Below are positions 1-5,630 of a stretch of DNA of 7,422 nucleotides, one piece after another (within the stretch, counting starts at the first letter, position 1; each line of letters starts with the position of its first letter). The position numbers were made by a program, and so were the translations under genes. This DNA comes from an uncultured Collinsella sp. Lineage in GTDB: Bacteria > Actinomycetota > Coriobacteriia > Coriobacteriales > Coriobacteriaceae. The stretch is from positions 1 through 7,422 of the forward strand of contig CABSMX010000092.1 of assembly GCA_902478945.1 (NCBI GenBank), in the 5' to 3' direction. Under the pieces are notes generated by a model. It did not search any database, was not told the origin of the DNA, and saw only the letters and a program-made list of their open reading frames with translations.

Positions 1-618
1 AAGAGACAGGAGCAGGAAGGTGTGGCGCAGGTAGTCGACCTTTTTCTGCGGCCATTTTTCGATAAGATCCTGACCGAGCATCTTGGCGAGCGTCTCGTAG
101 CTTCCCTCGCGCGAGAACTCGATCTCGTATAGGGGGCAGACGCGCCAAAACGCGCAGAACTCACCGTACAGGCGGCTTTCGACGGAATCCCATGTGCCTG
201 GGTAGAGACGGGTGACCTTGGCCGAAACCGTCGGGGCGTCCAGGAATTTGAGGACACTGACGCGCTTGTTGCCCTCTTGGACGTAAAACCGATGCATGAA
301 CTCGGTGACGATGACGGGATCGCGATAGCCCTCGGTCACCTGGATGTCGTAGAGGTTGGACCACTTGCGGGCGAACTCCGTGCTAAACGGCAGCAAGGGC
401 ATAAAGTTGCATGAAAAGGCCGACTGACGGCCCTTGGTAACCGTACCGACGACCATTTCGAGTGGAATGTCTCTCAGGCCGACATTCTCTCGCTGGCCTA
501 AGGGGAGCTGGGCAACCAAGCTATCGAGGTCCGTGAGATACGGATGCTCGCTTTGACTAATGGCGCGTCGACGTCCTTGCTCGCCGCGCTTGCGTGCTTG
601 ACGATAGGCCTCTTCCAT
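1..618 (-). CDS. ParB-like N-terminal domain protein, probable BMP-family fusion (partial, 3' end outside window)
   Basis: This is the first 206 codons of a gene that runs off the left edge without a stop. The start is the ATG at 618-616, preceded by GGGAG (630-626) with a 7-base spacer. The visible protein begins MEEAYRQARKRGEQ and has no signal peptide. Around residues 55-70 it reads DIPLEMVVGTVTKGRQSAF, and near residues 107-120 FYVQEGNKRVSVLK, which resembles the core motif of ParB-like domains. I recall this arrangement (VGT..GRQ.AF, then EGNKRVSVLK, then a segment containing FSREGS) from large Gram-positive proteins named BMP-family ABC transporter substrate-binding proteins, in which a ParB-like N-terminus precedes a basic-membrane-protein (purine-nucleoside-type) binding domain. 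The BMP part would lie outside this window, so that half of the name is inference. If the recollection is wrong, only a ParB-like domain can be claimed. Confidence 0.75.
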   Translation of the reverse strand, partial: MEEAYRQARKRGEQGRRRAISQSEHPYLTDLDSLVAQLPLGQRENVGLRDIPLEMVVGTVTKGRQSAFSCNFMPLLPFSTEFARKWSNLYDIQVTEGYRDPVIVTEFMHRFYVQEGNKRVSVLKFLDAPTVSAKVTRLYPGTWDSVESRLYGEFCAFWRVCPLYEIEFSREGSYETLAKMLGQDLIEKWPQKKVDYLRHTFLLLSL

Positions 619-645
619 AGTTTTGCTCCCTTAGTCGTTTAAACA

Positions 646-674
646 ACTATATGAACCATGGTATCACGAATGAA
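646..674 (-). promoter_or_regulatory. weak predicted promoter for the ParB/BMP-type gene
   Basis: On the minus strand a TATAGT -10 box (651-646) follows a poor TTCATT -35 box (674-669) with a 17-base spacer. The -35 box touches the T-tract of hairpin repeat copy 1. Only the -10 is a good match, so this is a guess based on position between a terminator-like hairpin and a gene start. Confidence 0.3.
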
Positions 675-712
675 AACCACCACAAAGGTGCCTGTCCCCT
701 TTGTGGTGGTTT
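673..712 (-). repeat. 40-nt palindromic repeat, copy 1 (terminator-like)
   Basis: Perfect 15-bp arms AAACCACCACAAAGG (674-688) and CCTTTGTGGTGGTTT (698-712) enclose a 9-base loop, TGCCTGTCC on the plus strand. Read on the minus strand, the hairpin is followed by TTTT (676-673), so it has the form of an intrinsic terminator for the MscS gene. Bases 711-712 are part of that gene's TAA stop codon. The 40 bases are identical to copy 2 at 3667-3706, loop included, which marks it as a dispersed element rather than an ordinary terminator. Confidence 0.9.
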
Positions 713-1478
713 AGGCGATGATGGGGGCGATGGCGCGAATGCAGGCGTCGGCCGCCGTGAAAGTGGTGCTGTCGTCGCTGACGATAAAGATGATCTTGCC
801 CTTAATGCCAAAGTCGCCGATCTCGCTAAAGAGCACGTAGGGCTCCTTGTCAAAGCTCGAGATGGGAAGCACGGCGGCCTTGGTGGCGCTGGTCAGCTCG
901 TCTGCCAGCGCGTCGAGCGAGGCCCACTTGGATGTGTCCTTTACGGCAACGGGCACAGCCACACGCCCAAAGGGCATGAGATGCACGAGCGTGTTCTTGG
1001 AGATATTTGAGTTGGGGACGATGATGGTCTGCCCGCAGGCGTCCTCGATGGTCGTATGACGCCAGGTGATGTCCTGGACCACGCCCGACACGCCACCGAC
1101 TTCGATATTGTCGCCGGGCTTGATGATGCCCATAAAGGTTACCTGCATGCCGCCGATAAGGTTTGAGAGCGTGTCCTGAAAGCCGAGCGAGATGGCGATG
1201 CCGCCGACGCCAAGAGCGGCGACGAGGGCGTTTGCGTTAATGCCAAAGCAGTTGTCGAGGATAAAGCTGCCGCCGATCATCCAGATGACGGCGCGCGCAA
1301 TGTTGATGAAGATACTCGATGCCGGAAGCGGGTTGTCGTCGCGGTTGAGCAGGTGGCGCAGGGTCTTGGATACGACCTTGGTGGCGATGGCGGTGCCTAT
1401 TACCAAGATGCCGGCCCAGATGATGTTGTGGACCCACCGTTGTTCAAAGAAATGAAGAATCGGTTCAAACAATTCCAT
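711..1478 (-). CDS. MscS-family small-conductance mechanosensitive ion channel
   Basis: This 255-residue membrane protein should act as a pressure-relief channel that opens under membrane tension during osmotic downshock. Membrane segments are visible at about residues 17-37 and 53-78. They are followed by the pore-lining third helix at about 82-118, with the family motif GVGGIAISLGFQDTLSNLIGG (residues 90-110, glycine/alanine-rich and ending near PGDNIEVGG). The beta domain follows, with GGVSGVVQDITWRHTTI and IIVPNSNI (about 128-159), matching the MscS consensus G.V..I..R.T.....G..I.VPN. An alpha/beta C-terminal domain runs to the end. The length is slightly below that of E. coli MscS (286). 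The ATG start follows AGGAGG (1494-1489) with a 10-base spacer. The stop codon lies inside hairpin repeat copy 1. The gene appears to be monocistronic, bounded by a terminator on each side. Confidence 0.93.
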   Translation of the reverse strand: MELFEPILHFFEQRWVHNIIWAGILVIGTAIATKVVSKTLRHLLNRDDNPLPASSIFINIARAVIWMIGGSFILDNCFGINANALVAALGVGGIAISLGFQDTLSNLIGGMQVTFMGIIKPGDNIEVGGVSGVVQDITWRHTTIEDACGQTIIVPNSNISKNTLVHLMPFGRVAVPVAVKDTSKWASLDALADELTSATKAAVLPISSFDKEPYVLFSEIGDFGIKGKIIFIVSDDSTTFTAADACIRAIAPIIA

Positions 1479-1521
1479 GTTGGGAAAACCTCCTCATGAT
1501 CGTCCAACCATGATACCCACC

Positions 1522-1555
1522 AAAAGCCCGTCCGATCACATTCGGACGGGCTTTT
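1522..1555 (-). terminator. intrinsic terminator after the 5'-nucleotidase gene
   Basis: Perfect 14-bp arms AAAAGCCCGTCCGA (1522-1535) and TCGGACGGGCTTTT (1542-1555) surround a 6-base loop. The GC-rich stem is flanked by A4 and T4 tracts, so it could act in both directions. On the minus strand it starts 51 bases after the nucleotidase stop codon and lies 43 bases ahead of the MscS start. Confidence 0.92.
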
Positions 1556-1606
1556 GCGCTCGATATAAGGTTTGTACGGCGGGGCTGCAAGGCCCGGCGG
1601 TGTAGC

Positions 1607-3643
1607 TTAGCGGCGGCGCTTCCAGATAATGCCGAGAACGATGATGACGATGCCGCCGATAAGGCATGCGCCGACCACGGTCGGCGTACGGTCTCCCGTT
1701 GCGGCAAGCTTACCGGCCGTCTTCTTGGTGGTGATCTGCGTGGTCATCGTGCCGGGTTTGGGTGAGGGCTCAGGCGTTGGGGTCGGATGGGGTGCGGGGC
1801 TCTCAGCGGAGCTAAAGCTGATGGTGCCCGCGAGCGAGGCCACCTTGTGCTCCCAGTCGTCCTGCCCGATCAGTGCCCTCAGCGCTGCCTCGCACGTACC
1901 CCACTCGGTGAGCTTCTTGGCGTTTGCGAAGGTGGGGAAGTCGGTCGTGTTGGTGATGATGTAGTTGTTGGTGGCGACGGTATAGGTCTTGGCGGGGTCG
2001 AGCGTGCTGCCGTCTTTGGTGAGCGTGGCACTCACGATGCGCTTGCCTTCAGACTGCGTCCAGTCGATTGTTACGTTGATGCCGCCAAAGGAAAGAACGC
2101 TGCCGGAGTCGTCGGGCCACTTGTACATGTCCTGGGCTTCCTGCTCGGTGTGGCCGGCTGCGACGTAGGCTTGCTGAAGTTCGTAGCTGTCATTGCATTT
2201 GTCGCTAATTTCCAACGAGTGCTCAAGCGCTGCGAGGAAGTCCGCGCCGGTCATGGTCCAGGTCTCCAAGGTGTTGCCGTAGGGCGAGATGGCGATGACG
2301 TCGCCGGCGGTCACGTTTCCCGCCGCGATGCCGCCGCGGATGCCGCCAGCGTTCTCAATAGCAAGGTCCGCGCTCGTCAGGCCAGGGTCCGCGCCCGTCA
2401 GGGAAAGATAGGAGCCGCAAATCACGTGGCCGATGGTCTGGGCCTTGGTGGTATCGCCTTCCTTGCTGGGACGCAGATCGGTGGTGCGCACCATCTCCCA
2501 GCCATGCGTACCCGCGGCGTCCTCGCCGTAGAAATAGTTGGTGGAGGATGTGCCGAGCACCTTGTTCGATTCGCTTTCAAAGGCATCGTCGAGTGGCTTG
2601 ATTTTGTTGTTGCGAACCTCGTCAAGGATGTTCTGGTTGTTAGGGTCTGCCAAAAGGTCGTCGACGTCCTTGGCGGTGTAGAGCTTCTCGTCGCTGTCGC
2701 CTGCGGAGACCGTCACCATGTCGTCGTTGGTGGTTTCGGTACCCCTGGTGTCGTACTCATAGGGAATGGAAAGCAGACCAACCTCGGCAAAGGCGCTGCC
2801 TGCCTCGACGACGCGGACCGGCTTGCCGTCGGCCCCCGTCACGTTTTCGTCTAAGTTGATGTGCTCGTGGCCCGCGACCAGTGTATCGACCCCAACGAGC
2901 TTTGCGGCAAAGGTCTTGGCGTTGAGCGTGTGCGCGATGCAGACGATAACGTTGCAGCCCTCATCCTCGCGCAGTCGCTTGGCCTCGGCATTGATGGCGT
3001 CCGCCGCACCCGAGAACGACGTGCCCGCGACCAGGTCCGCGCGTAGCGAGGAGCCCAGCGACTCATCCATGGCTCCGACGACGCCGACCTTAATCTTGTA
3101 GTTAAACGTGGGGCTGCCCTCGCCGTCCTTCCAAGTGCGATTGAGCGTCTTGGTGATGCTCGAGCTCCATACGCCGTTCGAGGACGTTGCATTCGCGCAG
3201 AGCATGGCGAAAGGTGTACTGGTGGCACCATTGCCGGCCATCGTGCGAAGCTTGTCCGCGCCGTAGCTCCAGTCATGGTTGCCCGGTGTGGTTGCGTCGT
3301 AGCCGTTTGCGTAGAAGGTATTCATGAGTTCGGCGATGCTCTTGCCCTCGCTCATGGTGGCAAAGGACTGCCCGTGGAAGGTGTCGCCTGCATCGAGCAG
3401 AAAGTCGGGGGCGTTGCTTTGAGCGCTATAGAGAACCGCCAGCCCGTCAAAGCCAATGGTGCCCGTGCCCTTGCTTGCGTTGTAGCTGTACTTGTAGCTG
3501 CCGTGGATGTCGTTGGTGTGCATGACGGTTACGGCGCCGTCAATAGCGACGGGCAGGTTCCCCGCGAAAGCGAGGCTTGGGATGCCTGTGAGCGCGCCGG
3601 CAAACAACGCGGCAGCTAACGCAAGGCGGGGGAGTCTTTTCAT
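1607..3643 (-). CDS. secreted, sortase-anchored 5'-nucleotidase (metallophosphatase + 5'-nucleotidase C domain)
   Basis: This 678-residue protein should hydrolyse extracellular nucleotides (UshA/CD73 superfamily) to nucleosides and phosphate at the cell surface. A signal peptide spans residues 1-27 (ending SLAFA). The metallophosphatase domain shows the dinuclear metal motifs in order: TNDIHG (D45, H47), DAGD (D84), GNHD (121-124), AHT (H238) and GHEH (258-261). The C-terminal nucleotidase domain carries NAGGIRGG (431-438) and SPYGNTL (453-459). A proline-rich spacer (PHPTPTPEPSPKP, 618-630) leads to LAATGD (646-651), a hydrophobic helix (about 656-674) and KRRR, the layout of a sortase substrate of the LAxTG type. 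I chose the ATG at 3643 because AAGGAG (3655-3650) lies 6 bases upstream and the signal peptide begins there; a TTG 36 bases upstream lies inside the hairpin repeat. The exact substrate (AMP, UDP-sugar or other) cannot be read from the sequence. Confidence 0.95.
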   Translation of the reverse strand: MKRLPRLALAAALFAGALTGIPSLAFAGNLPVAIDGAVTVMHTNDIHGSYKYSYNASKGTGTIGFDGLAVLYSAQSNAPDFLLDAGDTFHGQSFATMSEGKSIAELMNTFYANGYDATTPGNHDWSYGADKLRTMAGNGATSTPFAMLCANATSSNGVWSSSITKTLNRTWKDGEGSPTFNYKIKVGVVGAMDESLGSSLRADLVAGTSFSGAADAINAEAKRLREDEGCNVIVCIAHTLNAKTFAAKLVGVDTLVAGHEHINLDENVTGADGKPVRVVEAGSAFAEVGLLSIPYEYDTRGTETTNDDMVTVSAGDSDEKLYTAKDVDDLLADPNNQNILDEVRNNKIKPLDDAFESESNKVLGTSSTNYFYGEDAAGTHGWEMVRTTDLRPSKEGDTTKAQTIGHVICGSYLSLTGADPGLTSADLAIENAGGIRGGIAAGNVTAGDVIAISPYGNTLETWTMTGADFLAALEHSLEISDKCNDSYELQQAYVAAGHTEQEAQDMYKWPDDSGSVLSFGGINVTIDWTQSEGKRIVSATLTKDGSTLDPAKTYTVATNNYIITNTTDFPTFANAKKLTEWGTCEAALRALIGQDDWEHKVASLAGTISFSSAESPAPHPTPTPEPSPKPGTMTTQITTKKTAGKLAATGDRTPTVVGACLIGGIVIIVLGIIWKRRR

Positions 3644-3649
3644 GGCTGT

Positions 3650-3655
3650 CTCCTT
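3650..3655 (-). promoter_or_regulatory. ribosome binding site deciding the nucleotidase start
   Basis: AAGGAG lies 6 bases before the ATG at 3643. It rules out the longer reading frame that would begin within the palindromic repeat. Confidence 0.8.
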
Positions 3656-3666
3656 ACTCTTTAACA

Positions 3667-3706
3667 AAAACCACCACAAAGGTGCCTGTCCCCTTTGTGG
3701 TGGTTT
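3667..3706 (-). repeat. 40-nt palindromic repeat, copy 2 (terminator-like)
   Basis: This copy is identical to the one at 673-712. Here the pairing extends to 16-bp arms (3667-3682 with 3692-3707) around the same 9-base loop. On the minus strand the stem is followed by a run of five T (3670-3666). It begins 8 bases after the ATPase stop codon and ends 23 bases before the nucleotidase start codon, so it probably ends or attenuates transcription of the ABC importer operon. Confidence 0.92.
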
Positions 3707-3715
3707 TCTAGGTCG

Positions 3716-4510
3716 TTAGCTCAGCAGCATGCGGTCGTTGGCGAGCTCGCCGCCCGAGACCTCCTCGAACTTCTGCAGCAGGTCGGCAACGGTGAGCGAC
3801 TTCTTCTCGTCGCCTGCCACGTCGTAGATTACGTGGCCCTCGTGCATCATGATCAGACGATTGCCCAGACGGATGGCGTCGTTCATGTTATGCGTGACCA
3901 TGAGCGTGGTCAGGTGGTGCTCGTCGACGATTTCCTCGGTCAGATTGAGCACCTTAGAGGCCGTCTTGGGGTCGAGCGCCGCGGTGTGCTCGTCGAGCAG
4001 CAGCAGGCGTGGCTTGGTGAGCGTGGCCATGAGCAGGGTGAGTGCCTGGCGCTGGCCACCCGAAAGCAGACCGACCTTGGCGTTGAGGCGCGTGTCCAGA
4101 CCGAGGTCCAGACGCTTGAGCAGCTCAACGTACTCGTCCTTCTCGGCCTTGGTGACGCCCCACGAAAGACCGCGACGCTGGCCGCGGCGCTTGGCGAGGG
4201 CCAGGTTCTCGGCAATCTGCATGTCGGCTGCGGTGCCGCGCATGGGGTCCTGGAACACGCGACCCAGGTACTTGGCGCGCTGCGACTCGCTCAGACGCGA
4301 GATGTCGGTGCCGTCGAGCTCGATGACACCCGAATCGAGCGGATAAACGCCGGCGATCATATTGAGCAGCGTGGACTTGCCGGCGCCGTTGCCGCCGATC
4401 ACGGTTACAAAGTCGCCGTCGTTAAGGGTGAGGTCGACGCCGGTGAGCGCGCGCTTCTCGGTGACGGTGCCCTTGTTAAAGGTTTTCTTGACGTGTGAGA
4501 GCTTAAGCAT
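3716..4510 (-). CDS. ABC importer ATP-binding protein (TrpZ/ABC_sub_bind-associated type)
   Basis: This 264-residue cytoplasmic ATPase powers the adjacent permease. All ABC motifs are intact: Walker A GGNGAGKST (39-47), Q-loop VFQDP (Q87), signature LSGGQ (149-153), Walker B LLLLDE (169-174) with D-loop AALD, and the switch histidine in VTHNM (H207). The sequence DEHTAALDPKTA is typical of the ATPases paired with PF04392 binding proteins. I start at the ATG at 4510 (MLKLSHV). An AAGGGGG Shine-Dalgarno (4526-4520) sits 9 bases upstream, whereas the in-frame ATG at 4519 abuts that same motif with no spacer. The start overlaps the permease stop by 8 bases, implying translational coupling. Hairpin repeat copy 2 follows the stop codon. 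Confidence 0.93.
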   Translation of the reverse strand: MLKLSHVKKTFNKGTVTEKRALTGVDLTLNDGDFVTVIGGNGAGKSTLLNMIAGVYPLDSGVIELDGTDISRLSESQRAKYLGRVFQDPMRGTAADMQIAENLALAKRRGQRRGLSWGVTKAEKDEYVELLKRLDLGLDTRLNAKVGLLSGGQRQALTLLMATLTKPRLLLLDEHTAALDPKTASKVLNLTEEIVDEHHLTTLMVTHNMNDAIRLGNRLIMMHEGHVIYDVAGDEKKSLTVADLLQKFEEVSGGELANDRMLLS

Positions 4511-5426
4511 CTGCCTCATCCCCCTTCGTGTAGGAGCTGCGGAGCTTATAGCGCTCCCAAACCACTGGCACGCACAGGGCCACGGCGACGATCACAGCGG
4601 AGAGCAGCTTCATGTCGTTGGCGTCCATGCCCAGCTGCAGCACGATGGCGCGGATGAGGAAGTAGACCACGGAGCCAAAGACGGCGGAGGCCAGGCGAAC
4701 GCTAAACTGCGTGAGACCGCCGGGCAGCAGGCGGCCGAGCACCTCGCCGATAACAATGGCGGCAAGACCGATAACGATGGCACCGGTGCCCATGCCAATG
4801 TCGGCGTACTTCTGGCTCTGGCAGATGAGCGCGCCCGAAAGGCCAATGAGGGCGTTGGAGAGCACGAGGGCGATCATCTTGGTGGAGTTGGTGTTGACGC
4901 CCAGGGCGCGGATCATGTACTCGTTGTTGCCGGTGGCGCGCAGTGCCGAGCCGATCTCGGTGCCAAAGAACCAATACAGGATGGCGACGATAGCAACAGC
5001 GAGCAAGATGCCCAGGATGATGGCGACGGTGGACTGCGGCAGGCCCGTCATGTTGCTGACAGACGAGAAGATAGTGCCTTTGGCAAGGATGGGCGTATTG
5101 GATTTGCCCATGATGCGCAGGTTGATGGACCACAGACTGATCTGCGTCAGGATTCCGGCGAGGATCGCGGGAATCTCAAAGACCGTGGTCAAAATGCCCG
5201 TGACCGCGCCCGCGATGGCGCCGGCGCACATGCCGGCCAGCACGGCGAGCAGCGGGTCGACGTTGTTATTGACGATGAGTACGGCGCAGACGCAGCCGCC
5301 GAGGGCAAAGCTGCCGTCGCAGGTCATATCGGGGATGTCGAGCAGGCGGAACGTGATAAACACGCCAAGCACCATAATGCCCCAGAGGACGCCCTGCGAA
5401 ACGGCGCCCTGCAATGCAATAAGCAT
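4503..5426 (-). CDS. ABC importer permease, LivH-like (BPD_transp_2 family, TrpY type)
   Basis: This 307-residue integral membrane protein forms the translocation channel of the importer. About eight or nine hydrophobic segments are visible, near residues 7-27, 36-52, 57-81, 86-104, 133-153, 184-203, 213-232, 246-265 and 274-290. The cytoplasmic loop with EIGSALRATGNNEYMIRALG (157-176) corresponds to the ATPase-contacting loop of branched-chain-type permeases. The N-terminal ITFRLLDIPDMTCDGSFALG (24-43) is characteristic of permeases that work with ABC_sub_bind proteins. The ATG at 5426 is preceded by AGGAGG (5440-5435) at an 8-base spacing. The tail is charged and cytoplasmic, and its last codons overlap the ATPase start. 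The transported substrate is not determined by this sequence; tryptophan or another small amino acid is a family-based suggestion. Confidence 0.92.
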   Translation of the reverse strand: MLIALQGAVSQGVLWGIMVLGVFITFRLLDIPDMTCDGSFALGGCVCAVLIVNNNVDPLLAVLAGMCAGAIAGAVTGILTTVFEIPAILAGILTQISLWSINLRIMGKSNTPILAKGTIFSSVSNMTGLPQSTVAIILGILLAVAIVAILYWFFGTEIGSALRATGNNEYMIRALGVNTNSTKMIALVLSNALIGLSGALICQSQKYADIGMGTGAIVIGLAAIVIGEVLGRLLPGGLTQFSVRLASAVFGSVVYFLIRAIVLQLGMDANDMKLLSAVIVAVALCVPVVWERYKLRSSYTKGDEADA

Positions 5427-5501
5427 GCTTCATACCTCCTAGGATAGGGTGGACACGTGAATCACCATGATAGCGGTAACAATGCATAAAAGAGCTGCGG
5501 C

Positions 5502-5521
5502 CGGATGTTTTGTCTCATCCG
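5502..5521. other. small hairpin in the binding-protein/permease gap
   Basis: CGGATG (5502-5507) and CATCCG (5516-5521) can form a 6-bp stem with an 8-base loop, immediately beyond the stronger hairpin at 5531-5559 in the direction of transcription. There is no T-tract. A structural role in mRNA processing is inference. Confidence 0.4.
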
Positions 5522-5530
5522 TAACAAGCA

Positions 5531-5559
5531 GGGCGAACGCCGGTCTTTGGCGTTCGCCC
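5531..5559 (-). terminator. intercistronic hairpin, probable attenuator or mRNA stabiliser
   Basis: Perfect 11-bp arms GGGCGAACGCC (5531-5541) and GGCGTTCGCCC (5549-5559) enclose a 7-base loop, 71 bases after the binding-protein stop codon. On the minus strand the following bases are TGCTTGTTAC, a poor T-tract, so partial termination is more likely than complete. Such a hairpin after a binding-protein gene commonly raises its mRNA level above that of permease and ATPase. The rest of the 204-base gap shows no convincing gene or promoter. Confidence 0.65.
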
Positions 5560-5630
5560 CTGTGGCTCAGATATTGAATAACACGGCAACGGCGCGAGTG
5601 CGTGCCTCAGACGCGCTACCGTGCATGGCG

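Noticed and set aside
1479..1521. Promoter for the MscS gene using TATCAT (1515-1510)
   Set aside because: No acceptable -35 box is found at 16-18 bases; the expected position falls within the terminator stem. The true promoter is not visible to me.
1787..2854. 355-codon plus-strand open frame opposite the nucleotidase
   Set aside because: The opposite strand carries a complete enzyme with all motifs. The plus-strand translation shows no recognisable domain and is a high-GC shadow.
3644..3679. Upstream TTG extension of the nucleotidase (12 more residues)
   Set aside because: It starts inside the palindromic repeat, has no ribosome binding site, and would place a non-signal sequence ahead of an otherwise normal signal peptide.
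3695..4498. 267-codon plus-strand open frame opposite the ATPase
   Set aside because: It starts at a non-ATG codon inside the hairpin repeat and mirrors an intact ABC ATPase on the other strand.
4511..4519. Alternative ATPase start at 4519 (MRQ extension)
   Set aside because: The Shine-Dalgarno-like G run touches this ATG with no spacer, while it is well placed for the ATG at 4510, which also matches the usual start of the family.
4362..5447. 361-codon plus-strand open frame opposite the permease and ATPase
   Set aside because: It is rich in Asp, Gly, Ala, His and Gln in the pattern produced by antisense reading of membrane-protein codons, and it crosses two well-supported genes.
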